Shown piece after piece: positions 8,128 to 15,666 of a stretch of 64,000 bases of DNA. The DNA lies in IMG/VR virus record IMGVR_UViG_3300028392_000050, positions 23,294 to 87,293 of that record; one strand, given 5' to 3'. A model generated the notes under the pieces. It was not told the DNA's origin and did not search any database. It saw only the letters and a program-made list of their open reading frames with translations. Made by a program: the position numbers and the translations under genes. The number at the start of each line of letters is the position of its first letter. Position 1 is the first letter of the stretch. The stretch comes from a virus.

Positions 8128-8604
8128 TTAATAGTGAAACGCTATTGCCAATGCGAAACCGAAGGTTAATAGCGTCAATGGAGAAAGCCTTATCACTGTC
8201 GCACGAGAGAACTTTATAGTAAAAATTGCTACAAAGACAGACAGCACTGCCAGAATTGGCAAGAACGATAGGGCTACTCCCCAAGAGAACCAGCCGAGTA
8301 TCATCATTAAAGTTGATAGCAATTTAATATCGCCCATACCTAATAGGTCATACTTCACATTTAAGAATAAGCCTAATACAGTAACTCCGATAAAGAATAG
8401 AACAGAGATACCAAACCTAGCCCACTCACCCTGCCATATGGCTAGGGTCAGCCAACTCAATAAAGTCAGAGCCATTAGGGGCAGAACTATTTTATTAGGA
8501 ACTCTGCCGTCTTTCACATCTGATAGCAGGATAGGGATTACAGCACCACCTACATACGCTAGTGGTAATAGGGTTATTAGTAATTGTATTTCGTGTATAG
8601 TCAT
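8128..8604 (-). CDS. Prepilin peptidase, A24 family (CpaA/TadV-like)
   Basis: 158 residues with about five or six hydrophobic membrane segments. Both catalytic aspartate motifs of A24 aspartyl peptidases are present: SDVKDGRVPN near residue 28 and LGMGDIKLL (the GxGD motif) near residue 92. It lacks the cysteine-rich N-methylase domain of long PilD enzymes and matches the short CpaA/TadV type that processes Tad/Flp prepilins. A start at 8604 is supported by GGAAAT just upstream. This is unexpected in a phage, because no pilin or pilus gene is seen in the window. It may act on host pilins or on a phage protein. Last gene of the - strand operon. Confidence 0.85.
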   Translation of the reverse strand: MTIHEIQLLITLLPLAYVGGAVIPILLSDVKDGRVPNKIVLPLMALTLLSWLTLAIWQGEWARFGISVLFFIGVTVLGLFLNVKYDLLGMGDIKLLSTLMMILGWFSWGVALSFLPILAVLSVFVAIFTIKFSRATVIRLSPLTLLTFGFALAIAFHY

Positions 8605-8631
8605 TTGATTTCCTTATTTATCATCTGGGGT

Positions 8632-8838
8632 TTAGTTACCCTCGTAGTAATCTTTGTGTTCATACTTGCTCTGTGGGTCAAAGATACCACCCTCGCCATT
8701 ACACTCTGGGCAGGATACTTCATCAACAGCACCCTCTCCCTCGCAAGCCTCACACTCGTTCCAGCATACAGGGCAACTCTCATCACAGCCACTCTCACTT
8801 GTGTAAGGGCTTTCTAGCCAGCCGTCATAGTCAAACAT
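8632..8838 (-). CDS. DnaJ-type cysteine-rich zinc protein
   Basis: 68 residues. Contains CEACEGEG and CPECNGEGG, two CxxCxGxG repeats as in the zinc domain of DnaJ, plus CPVC before them. Such minimal domains occur in phages as free-standing zinc proteins. Acidic ends. Its ATG overlaps the stop of the gene upstream in TAATG, indicating coupled translation. Molecular role unknown. Confidence 0.8.
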   Translation of the reverse strand: MFDYDGWLESPYTSESGCDESCPVCWNECEACEGEGAVDEVSCPECNGEGGIFDPQSKYEHKDYYEGN

Positions 8839-8978
8839 TAGTTATCTCCTTTATCAAAGTCTAGTAGCACCTCGTAGCACTCTTGGCACTCAACAGCAAC
8901 ATTAGTATCGGCATAGGATACAACTTCTATATCGTGTCCTATGTGTCGGCTTAGGTCTTTGTAATCGGTAGCACTCAT
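8838..8978 (-). CDS. Small hypothetical protein with CxxC
   Basis: 46 residues read from the reverse strand, starting MSATDYKDLSRHIG. A CQEC pair lies near residue 31. It joins its neighbours tightly: its stop shares bases with the start of the DnaJ-like gene, and its start follows the upstream stop directly. Confidence 0.7.
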   Translation of the reverse strand: MSATDYKDLSRHIGHDIEVVSYADTNVAVECQECYEVLLDFDKGDN

Positions 8979-9158
8979 TTATTCCTCTCCCTCAATTTCT
9001 ATAACCTCTGTGTTAGCACTTAGTAAAGTAACTGCGTCTATCTCTACTCCGTCTTGCCACCATCTCTTTTGAGAGAGGTCTAGCAGGTTGCCCCAGTCCT
9101 CTCCCTCTTTAGTATCTATCTCCCAGATTTGGCGTACCTCTACTGTGTATTTAGGCAT
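8979..9158 (-). CDS. Small hypothetical protein
   Basis: 59 residues, starting MPKYTVEVRQIWEID and ending acidic. The alternating pattern suggests a short beta sheet. Stop TAA is directly followed by the next ATG; its own ATG overlaps the upstream stop (TAATG). Confidence 0.7.
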   Translation of the reverse strand: MPKYTVEVRQIWEIDTKEGEDWGNLLDLSQKRWWQDGVEIDAVTLLSANTEVIEIEGEE

Positions 9159-9322
9159 TAGTTACTCTCCTTTAATTTCTTTAGCATAACTTCGTAGGCA
9201 TTGTAAGCACCTTCGGCATAAGCATAATCATAATCTAGGTTATGTTTATCGGCTACTTTCATATCCTTTTTAAACTCTCGCATAGCCTTTTTAATAAACT
9301 TGGTTAGTTCTTTAATTTCCAT
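9158..9322 (-). CDS. Small helical hypothetical protein
   Basis: 54 residues, Lys- and Tyr-rich and predicted mostly helical (MEIKELTKFIKKAMREFKK, later an AYAEGAYNAYE stretch). Both ends are joined to neighbours by TAATG overlaps. Function unknown. Confidence 0.7.
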   Translation of the reverse strand: MEIKELTKFIKKAMREFKKDMKVADKHNLDYDYAYAEGAYNAYEVMLKKLKESN

Positions 9323-9564
9323 TAGTTTCGCCAGTCCTCTCCGATAACTCTCATCAAAGCATTAGGGCTAACTTTTAGAACAGAACATAGGGCAGACATA
9401 GTTCCACTCGGTATCTCTCGCTGTAAATGAAAGTACCTAGACAGACTAGATTTCTGGAAACCTGTTGCTATTGCGAACTGGTTGAGTGATTTGTAGCCGA
9501 GTTTCTTGTATCTGGCTACGAACCATACCCAAGCGATTTCCTTTTGCTTATTAGTTTTTAACAT
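9322..9564 (-). CDS. XRE-type helix-turn-helix protein
   Basis: 80 residues. Residues 28-70 fit a Cro/CI helix-turn-helix: SLNQFAIATGFQKSSLSRYF followed by a helix (TMSALCSVLKVSPNALMRVIG). A basic N-terminal extension with RYKKLGYKSL is also found in the HTH protein at 14393-14731, so the two are paralogues. Probably a DNA-binding regulator; the 11-bp repeats at the promoters of this block are candidate targets, which is inference. Confidence 0.8.
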   Translation of the reverse strand: MLKTNKQKEIAWVWFVARYKKLGYKSLNQFAIATGFQKSSLSRYFHLQREIPSGTMSALCSVLKVSPNALMRVIGEDWRN

Positions 9565-9934
9565 TTGTTTCCTCTACTTCCTGATTTAAATATTCGCTAA
9601 ACTGTTTAACGAAATCTTCCTGTGTGTAATGCGTATTTTCATATTGTACCTCGCCTGTATCGGCATTAACAACGATAGGTGGGTTGTCCTCTGTGTAATC
9701 CACAGAACTAGCAGAGCCAATACCAAAGCCAGTAGAGCCTTTGTAATTACCCTCTACTATTGCGAACTCATAGAACGCCTGTGCCGTTAGGTAGGTGAAA
9801 TCACCTACTCGTTCTGTCTTGTTTAGCAGGTTGGCTACGGCAACAGCGTTATCTGTGCCTGACCAATGACCATATATCCTAATTATGCTGTCGTCAATTT
9901 CGCTAACGAGGTAGATAGAACTCCTATCGCCCAT
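9551..9934 (-). CDS. Hypothetical protein of a common phage family
   Basis: 127 residues starting MGDRSSIYLVSEIDD with IYGHWSG near residue 24. A start such as MGxRAxI...Y.HW.G recurs in small phage proteins of unknown function. It overlaps the membrane-protein gene upstream and the HTH gene downstream by a few bases. Confidence 0.75.
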   Translation of the reverse strand: MGDRSSIYLVSEIDDSIIRIYGHWSGTDNAVAVANLLNKTERVGDFTYLTAQAFYEFAIVEGNYKGSTGFGIGSASSVDYTEDNPPIVVNADTGEVQYENTHYTQEDFVKQFSEYLNQEVEETNVKN

Positions 9935-10055
9935 TTGATTTGCCTTTCTTTCCTGATTTATTTGGCTCTGATGTGTAATGTAGCCAGACCATTAGGGCTA
10001 GTGTTTCTAGCCCGAATAGTCCAACTGGCAACAGAACTGCGTAGGTAACTAGCAT
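9924..10055 (-). CDS. Small membrane protein
   Basis: 43 residues read from the reverse strand, with one hydrophobic helix (about residues 3-27) and a basic end (KSGKKGKSNGR). A Shine-Dalgarno-like AGGGG lies upstream of the ATG. Its stop (TAG) lies inside the start of the next gene, so translation is coupled. Topology N-out/C-in is likely by the positive-inside rule. Confidence 0.6.
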   Translation of the reverse strand: MLVTYAVLLPVGLFGLETLALMVWLHYTSEPNKSGKKGKSNGR

Positions 10056-10060
10056 AGTGT

Positions 10061-12130
10061 CTAGCCCCTAACTTTTCTACTCTTGATTTGATGTTTTACA
10101 ACATCTCTAGCAACCTTTACCAATTCGTTAGGATTTTGGATAGTTCTAAAATCGCTAGCGTTGTGTGTGTATTGAGCAAGGCTCTTAGGGTTGGATAAGA
10201 TTTGCTTAGCGTAGTCCTCGTCACCGAGCCAGACCACACTTACATAACAGCCTTGCTGTACTAGGTTAGCGATTTTCTGGTCACACACAGCAGAGTTAGA
10301 CCACTCGCCGTCTGTAAGAATAAATACTAATTTAGTTTTAGCAGTTGTATTATCCATTATTCGCTTGGTTTCGTTTAGGCTGTCTATCGGGTCAGTACCA
10401 CCACCAGCCTCAACTACACGAACGACAGAGGCATTAGCAGGGGTATCTCTGTCGTAGATTTCCTTAGCCCCATAACTAAAGGCAGATACAGACACCTTGC
10501 CGTTAATGCGTTCTATGCCACGCTTGATAACCCAAGCCGAACGGCAAGCCGAGCCGATAAGTGACCACATAGAGCCAGACTTATCTATCAAGATACTAGC
10601 CTCAATGTCGTACTCGTCGTTGCCCTCTGACCACCTATCAAACAGTCTATCTATCTGGTTGATGTCTGCGTTCATAGCCCTACGAACATTTAACTTGCCA
10701 CTAGGCTTTTCTCTATCCCACGCTGGGTCACTTTCTATGCGTAGCAGTTCTAGTTCCTGTGCGAACAGCCTACTAGCAGTCACTTCCGACATCTCTGGGG
10801 TAAAGTTTCTAGCCCTACCTTTCTCTAGGGTAGATTTGCTACTCCTATCCTTTTGGATAGCCTTGAGTGTGTCTATGACCTTACGCTGTAAAGACTTATC
10901 TGCCTTAGCACGATTAACAGCCTCGTTTAATTGCTCAACTACCTCTGACTGTTCGTTGATGAAACCAGCAGTATCAGGATTAACCTCGCCTGTTTCCTTT
11001 CCAGCCTCGTTGCCAGCAGACAGCCCACCGAATAGGTTGTCTGTCTTATCGCCGTCTAGGTCTAGCAAGCCCTCTTGTTCTTTCTCGCCAACTGGTCTGC
11101 CGTTTCGCATAGGGGCTCGGTAGGTACAGCCATTAGGGTTATCAGGTAGGTCTGGCTTGCCGTTCTCGTCTTGAGGCAACAGAGCAATTAGAACTGTGAT
11201 TAGGTCTTTGGCTCGGTCATACTGGCGAGGGAATACAAGCGTACGATATTCATTTATGATTTCGTAAATAGCCTGTGCCTTATCAAACCCATATTTAGAA
11301 ATAAACATCTGGGCAGATATCTTGCGTAGTTCCTGTGAGAAATACTTACGCCCAGCCAGCAGGATAAACTGTTCGCCTAATTTCTCGGTCTTGTTCTCTA
11401 GCAGGTAATCACCCAGCAGGGCTACCATAAATGGTCTTACGCTTGGATACTTGAGTGTTAAGAAATACTCGGCTCGGCAGTCCTCAAGGATATTAAAGAC
11501 CGAGTTTCGTCTAGGGTCTGCCAATTCCTCTGTGGTATAGGTGTGGGTTAAATCGTTTCCGTCACTATCCTTACCATACACATAAGACTTGGTTTTAGTA
11601 ACTTTCTCGCCTACCCACTTACCCAACGCTGTACCAATGCGAGGTGTAAATAGCAGGTGACCGAGTTCGTGATAGTTAAGACCCTGTAAAGATAGGACTG
11701 TGTTTTCGTCAAGTTCCTTAATCAACTTGCCAGAGAACACGATATCTTTGCCGTCATTGTAGGCAGGGGCTACCTCTGTTTCGCTAACAGACACTAGAAC
11801 ATTTAGACCAGTTAAAATCCTGTCGGCTCGTTGATAGACAGACACCACGCTATCTAGCGTGTTGTTGCGAGAGGTGATACCACCACTAGCCCTGTCTTTC
11901 TCGCCGTCTAGGTAGAGGTCATACTCCTCTTGGATTTCCATAGATAAATGTAAGCGTTCGTTATAGATTTCGTTTTCTGTTCTACCAGTTTCTTTGGCAA
12001 CTCGCTTAACAGTATCGTCATCTCTAGCCCAGTCTTGGGCTTTGTAGCCGTTTTCATTGAGCCACTCATAGAAACCCTTGCCAACGCTAATGCTTTCTAC
12101 GGACTGTCTTGTAATCTTTGGCTTAGGCAT
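10061..12130 (-). CDS. Metallopeptidase-like/VWA-domain protein
   Basis: 689 residues. H154-E-L-G-H158 is a zinc-metallopeptidase motif, followed by NILEDCRAE near residue 213-222, whose Glu fits the third zinc ligand. The C-terminal part is a von Willebrand A domain with the metal-site motif D516-K-S-G-S and later AGGGTDP and LTDGEW. This architecture resembles the DUF2201-type metallopeptidase plus VWA-like proteins and CobT-like partners of MoxR ATPases. The ATG shares its base with the stop of the MoxR gene, so the two are made together. Likely a MoxR-VWA remodelling machine acting on a host or phage complex; the target is unknown. Confidence 0.85.
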   Translation of the reverse strand: MPKPKITRQSVESISVGKGFYEWLNENGYKAQDWARDDDTVKRVAKETGRTENEIYNERLHLSMEIQEEYDLYLDGEKDRASGGITSRNNTLDSVVSVYQRADRILTGLNVLVSVSETEVAPAYNDGKDIVFSGKLIKELDENTVLSLQGLNYHELGHLLFTPRIGTALGKWVGEKVTKTKSYVYGKDSDGNDLTHTYTTEELADPRRNSVFNILEDCRAEYFLTLKYPSVRPFMVALLGDYLLENKTEKLGEQFILLAGRKYFSQELRKISAQMFISKYGFDKAQAIYEIINEYRTLVFPRQYDRAKDLITVLIALLPQDENGKPDLPDNPNGCTYRAPMRNGRPVGEKEQEGLLDLDGDKTDNLFGGLSAGNEAGKETGEVNPDTAGFINEQSEVVEQLNEAVNRAKADKSLQRKVIDTLKAIQKDRSSKSTLEKGRARNFTPEMSEVTASRLFAQELELLRIESDPAWDREKPSGKLNVRRAMNADINQIDRLFDRWSEGNDEYDIEASILIDKSGSMWSLIGSACRSAWVIKRGIERINGKVSVSAFSYGAKEIYDRDTPANASVVRVVEAGGGTDPIDSLNETKRIMDNTTAKTKLVFILTDGEWSNSAVCDQKIANLVQQGCYVSVVWLGDEDYAKQILSNPKSLAQYTHNASDFRTIQNPNELVKVARDVVKHQIKSRKVRG

Positions 12131-13515
12131 TAGTTAGCCACCTCGTCTGCCTCAAGTGAAACATCAACAGCGATACCAAAGCCACTAGCAATACCAGCCT
12201 TAGCAGTATCAAAGACCAATTTAACAGCCTCTCGTTCATCATCAGAGAACGAGTTTAAATAGGTTTCTGTCGCATACTCAAGGTCTATGTTCTTTACATT
12301 TTTAACAAAAGCCTCAAGACCTCTGGTAGAGATAGGGGTATCTATCTCGCCTCGTTCGTGCTGTTCTCGCAACTGATTAGCAACCTCTAGCAAGGTAGCG
12401 TTTCCGATAAGTTTTTTCTCAATAGCCTTATCGTAACCAAACTCCCACTTGTGGGCAAACCTATCTTTCCACGCTTGGTTCATTGGGCGAGAGCCACGAT
12501 AGTTAGGGTTGTGGTCACCGATAACAACTAGGTCTGGGTGAGCCTTGATTACCTCACCACCATTTTCTAGCAGTTGGATTTCTCGTCTATCGTCTAGCAG
12601 ACCGAACAGAACTGTTGTAACTCGCTCTGGCATAAAATCTATTTCGTTTAATAGCAATACGCCACCATTACGAACTAGGTCTGTAACAGGTCCGTCTTGC
12701 CACTTAAACACGCCAGCCTGTTCTGTCGGTATCCACATACCGAATAGGTGGCTCGGCTCTAGTCCAATGTTGCTAGAGATGTTGTAGTAGCGATAGCCCC
12801 TAGAACTTGCCCAAGCGATAACACACATAGTCTTACCTGACCCAGCGTGACCTCTGATTAGTAGGTTCTGGTTATTTGCCTTGATGATGTCCAACATCTC
12901 AAAGTCCGTTCTGGTCTTGGTAATTTTGCGATTTAGGTAACGCTTAGCCCAAGAAATATCTGGCACGCTTGCCATTTCCATTTGTGCCTGTGGTCTTGCC
13001 ATAGTTGGTACTGGGGCTGGTGTTGTCGGGGCAGTCATTACAGGAACGAAAGCGACAGCCAACTCCTCGTCTGCCTCAACCTCAACTGGGGTAATCGGGT
13101 TAATGGTTACAGGGTTGGTTCTGCGATTATCAGACACATAGTTAGATAGGCTCTGGTCACCAGCGATTAGTCTGTCGGTTAGTTCTGTAATCCAAACCTG
13201 ATGTGCTTTGGCATTTTTTTCTGGGTTATACACATAGTCACCAGTAAGGTTGGTAAGCCTACTTGATAGGGCTGTTACATTTCCGTATTTGGCATTAAAT
13301 ACATCTGTGCTGTTGATAGCAACTGCGACAGGTAGGTTCTGTGCGACAGTCTGGGGCAAGGTAGTTACATCTGTGACCTTGTGCCAAGCCTGACCTCTGC
13401 CACGCTGTCCGTTAGATACTCGGTGAAATACTAAGACCTCACTCTCGGTTGGAACAATTAGGGTCTGTTCCTTTCCGTCTGTTACTGGGGTAGATACCAT
13501 AAGGGCAATACTCAT
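12130..13515 (-). CDS. MoxR-like AAA+ ATPase
   Basis: 461 residues. Residues 1-190 are a poorly conserved N-terminal region with a Pro/Ala/Thr-rich linker. The AAA+ core starts near residue 200, with Walker A GHAGSGKT at 222-229, Walker B GGVLLLNEID near 284-293, and a sensor region VVIGDHNPNY. The NEID Walker B and the following MPERV are typical of the MoxR/dynein-related (AAA_5) class, which remodels proteins together with VWA partners. The partner is the next gene. First gene of the distal - strand operon. Confidence 0.9.
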   Translation of the reverse strand: MSIALMVSTPVTDGKEQTLIVPTESEVLVFHRVSNGQRGRGQAWHKVTDVTTLPQTVAQNLPVAVAINSTDVFNAKYGNVTALSSRLTNLTGDYVYNPEKNAKAHQVWITELTDRLIAGDQSLSNYVSDNRRTNPVTINPITPVEVEADEELAVAFVPVMTAPTTPAPVPTMARPQAQMEMASVPDISWAKRYLNRKITKTRTDFEMLDIIKANNQNLLIRGHAGSGKTMCVIAWASSRGYRYYNISSNIGLEPSHLFGMWIPTEQAGVFKWQDGPVTDLVRNGGVLLLNEIDFMPERVTTVLFGLLDDRREIQLLENGGEVIKAHPDLVVIGDHNPNYRGSRPMNQAWKDRFAHKWEFGYDKAIEKKLIGNATLLEVANQLREQHERGEIDTPISTRGLEAFVKNVKNIDLEYATETYLNSFSDDEREAVKLVFDTAKAGIASGFGIAVDVSLEADEVAN

Positions 13516-13762
13516 AAGATTTGATACTTTCTGTTAGTTGTGGGGCAGACCTCTTGCCTGACCTCTCTCTCCGAGTTTATGCGATAGGCACGACATTTCC
13601 TAGAGCCATAAACCTAAATAAGCATTTATTAACCTATTGTTCATCTTTGCCTATAAAGTATCGGCAGCCGATAGAAATTACGGGGCTTTGCTTATTTCTT
13701 TGTTTCTACCTCATAGAGAGAGAACTAATAGAGAGTAAGGGATAGGTGTAGCCCTAGTGACT

Positions 13763-13800
13763 AACAGGCTAGTAACTAACCAACAGGCTAGTAACTAACC
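13763..13800. repeat. Perfect 19-bp tandem duplication
   Basis: AACAGGCTAGTAACTAACC occurs twice with no spacer (13763-13781 and 13782-13800). Non-coding; could be a binding-site pair or a recent slippage duplication. Confidence 0.95.
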
Positions 13801-13855
13801 AAGTTCGCAAGGTAGCCCACATCTGGGCTTACCCCTGCCTCTCTTTCTGTATTGC

Positions 13856-13869
13856 TAGGCAGTAGCCTA
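13856..13869. repeat. Palindrome TAGGCAGTAGCCTA, left copy
   Basis: A 14-base near-palindrome, extended by one pair to GCTAGGC-AGTA-GCCTAGC. The same 14 bases occur once more at 23819-23832, so copies flank the small-gene array in the same orientation. Confidence 0.85.
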
Positions 13870-13900
13870 GCCATTACCACAGTTTCGGCTATTTAGCAAG

Positions 13901-13998
13901 GATTATAACGAAATCGTTATAATCTCTCTATTCGGCTCATAGCATACTCTCTCTCTATAGTCAATAGGGTATCTCTCTCTGTTATGAAATCGTTATAA
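13901..13998. repeat. AAATCGTTATAA motif pair, left copy
   Basis: At 13901-13924 two perfect 11-base arms (GATTATAACGA / TCGTTATAATC) flank AA. The half AAATCGTTATAA (13911-13922) recurs at 13987-13998 and again at 23898-23909. It could be an operator, or a -10-containing promoter, because TATAAT appears on both strands. Confidence 0.7.
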
Positions 13999-14060
13999 CC
14001 AAGATTAACCGGCCGTTCTCTCTCTGTTAACCAGCTGTTTACTTTGGTGTGGTAAGCGTT

Positions 14061-14154
14061 TTGTTGCGTTGGTAGCCTTTTAGCCTTAACTATGCGATTG
14101 AGCGTAGCGAGCACGCACGGCACGGCTAAGGCTAAAAGGCTACCAACTCAACAA
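14061..14154. repeat. Long palindrome E1 (flipped outer block)
   Basis: 28-base arms with one mismatch (14061-14088 and 14127-14154) around a 38-base loop. The conserved 12-mer CCAACTCAACAA is present, but it lies on the right arm with its AACAA end outward, the reverse of E2-E11. Inner arm is TAGCCTTTTAGCCTTA. Confidence 0.9.
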
Positions 14155-14167
14155 TTTCGGGTATGCG

Positions 14168-14203
14168 AAAGCCCCCAAGCCAGAGAGGGGGCTTGGGGGC
14201 TTT
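14168..14203 (-). terminator. Terminator downstream of the 14.3-15.9 kb operon
   Basis: Perfect 14-base stem AAAGCCCCCAAGCC / GGCTTGGGGGCTTT with an eight-base loop. A second hairpin (GGCTGGTC...GACCAGCC, 14205-14237) lies between it and the stop of the last gene. Confidence 0.75.
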
Positions 14204-14262
14204 GGGCTGGTCACAGAAAGGGGAAAAAGACCAGCCTATAGCGAGGTGGGACAAATCACCTG

Positions 14263-14400
14263 CTAATTCTTATGTTTTCCTTGTCTATACCACTTTAGAA
14301 AGTCGGTGGCACAGGTAATACATAGAGCAGTTGGGGCTACAGTTGGGTCTGTAAGTTGTGTTTTACAGACAAAACACTTCTTACCAGTATAACTACCCAT
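14263..14400 (-). CDS. Small zinc-ribbon protein
   Basis: 45 residues read from the reverse strand. CFVC near residue 9 and CITC near residue 28 form a classic zinc knuckle pair; the end is basic (WYRQGKHKN). Its ATG overlaps the stop of the HTH gene (ATGGGTAG), which argues for coupled expression. Role unknown. Confidence 0.75.
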   Translation of the reverse strand: MGSYTGKKCFVCKTQLTDPTVAPTALCITCATDFLKWYRQGKHKN

Positions 14401-14731
14401 TGTTATCTAGTTTCATCTTACTAGGGTCATAGATACCTAGCAAGGCGAGTAATTCATTAGGGGTCATTAGTAGAGCATAACACAGTTTAGGCAAGAAATA
14501 CAAAGGCATTGTGCCGTTTCCCTTGAGGTAATTGCCTACAGTTCCAGCAGTTACGCCAAAGTTATTACGCCTACAAAAGTCGGCTAGGGACTTATACCCT
14601 AGGCTCTTGTATCTAGCCTCTATTAGTTGTTGCTTACGCTTGCGTTCTTGGGTGTTCCAGTCGTAATAGGCTTGTATTTTCTCATAACGAGTTTCGGCTG
14701 GCTCATTTGGGTCATACTTCGGGTATTCCAT
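14393..14731 (-). CDS. XRE-type helix-turn-helix protein
   Basis: 112 residues. The first 40 are charged and helical; then RYKSLGYKSLADFCRRNNFG, VTAGTVGNYL and a further helix give a Cro/CI-like DNA-binding fold. The RYKxLGYKSLxxF stretch is shared with the HTH protein at 9322-9564. Candidate regulator of the repeated promoters in this block (inference). Confidence 0.8.
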   Translation of the reverse strand: MEYPKYDPNEPAETRYEKIQAYYDWNTQERKRKQQLIEARYKSLGYKSLADFCRRNNFGVTAGTVGNYLKGNGTMPLYFLPKLCYALLMTPNELLALLGIYDPSKMKLDNNG

Positions 14732-14847
14732 TATTTACTCCTCATTGTAATTAGTCGTGCTTGTAGTCGGGATAGGGCAATAATGGCTTTACTTAGTAGC
14801 CTTATTGCTATGTGGCGTGGGCTTGGGTTGTATCTGTGCTTACTCAT
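14731..14847 (-). CDS. Short basic hypothetical peptide
   Basis: 38 residues read from the reverse strand, starting MSKHRYNPSPRHIAIRLL, Arg/Lys-rich and probably one amphipathic helix. The start overlaps the upstream stop (ATGAGTAA) and its stop overlaps the next ATG (TAATG), so the spacing supports real translation. Function unknown. Confidence 0.6.
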   Translation of the reverse strand: MSKHRYNPSPRHIAIRLLSKAIIALSRLQARLITMRSK

Positions 14848-15559
14848 TACAGCACTCCAAGTTACAGTAACCACGCAAATCCATACCTAAAGCGTGGGTG
14901 ATTTCAGGCTCGTTCTCATAGAACTTATCGCCGTCTAGCCATTGAGCCTCATAAGCAAAGCAGTCGCTTTCGTCAATACTGGACAGGTTTATAGTGATGT
15001 CGGGGTATTGGCTAGCCAAGTGGTCTAATGCCTCTACTGGTGGTGACCACGCACTTTCTAGGTGATAGGTAATCTCTAGAGAAACTGGCATAGTATCTGG
15101 GTCAGTATCGCCCATCTCACCTGCGAGAATAGTAGGCATTTCATAGACAATAGAGGCTTCGTCTGTTATCTCCCACTTAGTTCCCCAGTTACGGCAGTTC
15201 CAGTTATACCAGTCGTCGCTGGTCTTGCGTTCCTCTAGTATCTTGACGAGAGCCTGATTAGCGTCAAAAGGCGTGCTGGTCTTATCAGCCTTGTCTATCT
15301 CTACCAAGTCAGGGTCAGCCTTTACAATGCTGTCAAAGGCTTTCTTACCCCTCTCTAGGTAGGTATCAAGGTTACTAGGCTTTACTATGTTCCATAGCAA
15401 GAATACTCCCTCAACCTGCTCGGCTGGGGTAGGTTCGCCTTTCCAGTTAGTTTCTCCAGCCCAAGGTGTAGTATAAGGCTTAGCAAGCCTATCCTTTATT
15501 GCCATTACTGTATCGTAGTCACCAACGATAGTGACTTTACTGCTAGCCCAATTCGGCAT
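14840..15559 (-). CDS. YubB/Api92-like ferredoxin-fold protein
   Basis: 239 residues. It starts MPNWASSKVTIVGD and carries NWGTKWEI near residue 127, both hallmarks of the Api92/YubB (DUF1281-like) family found in phages and plasmids, whose biochemical role is not established. An insertion around residues 70-110 is Lys/Asp-rich. The order in the operon is 15917, 15666, this gene, short peptide, HTH, zinc protein, all joined by overlaps. Confidence 0.8.
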   Translation of the reverse strand: MPNWASSKVTIVGDYDTVMAIKDRLAKPYTTPWAGETNWKGEPTPAEQVEGVFLLWNIVKPSNLDTYLERGKKAFDSIVKADPDLVEIDKADKTSTPFDANQALVKILEERKTSDDWYNWNCRNWGTKWEITDEASIVYEMPTILAGEMGDTDPDTMPVSLEITYHLESAWSPPVEALDHLASQYPDITINLSSIDESDCFAYEAQWLDGDKFYENEPEITHALGMDLRGYCNLECCNE

Positions 15560-15666
15560 TAGTCGTTCTCCTCAATACAAGTGTGGTTATTCCAGTCTTG
15601 TTCGGCTGTGTCAGAATAGTTATCCACTATAAATCCACAATGGTTACATTTAGTCCAGCGTGCCAT
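15559..15666 (-). CDS. Short zinc-binding-like peptide
   Basis: 35 residues read from the reverse strand: CNHC near residue 7, then HTC near residue 29, so a four-ligand CxxC...HxC site is possible. Joined to both neighbours by TAATG overlaps. Confidence 0.65.
   Translation of the reverse strand: MARWTKCNHCGFIVDNYSDTAEQDWNNHTCIEEND

Larger units (their letters stand above)
13516..13900 (-). promoter_or_regulatory. Control region of the MoxR/VWA operon
   Basis: No credible gene. Holds, in order: a leader with AGAGAGAG purine runs on the - strand; a - strand -10 candidate (CATAAACTCG near 13570-13580, similar to TATAAACTCG before the 15917 gene); two 11-bp repeats in reversed orientation near 13630-13650; a 19-bp tandem repeat; and a palindrome (listed separately). 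It resembles the other promoters of the block, but the 11-bp repeats face the other way. Confidence 0.5.

Noticed and set aside
7945-8130. tRNA or ncRNA gene between nrdJ and the - strand block
   Set aside because: Only a TC tract and two terminator hairpins; no cloverleaf.
10497-11123. 208-aa + strand ORF opposite the VWA gene
   Set aside because: Antisense to a well-supported gene, Ser/Leu-rich as typical for a shadow frame.
13917-14123. 68-aa - strand ORF
   Set aside because: It spans the E1 palindrome and the CGTTATAA repeats and has no supporting ribosome site or family; it is an accident of repeat DNA.
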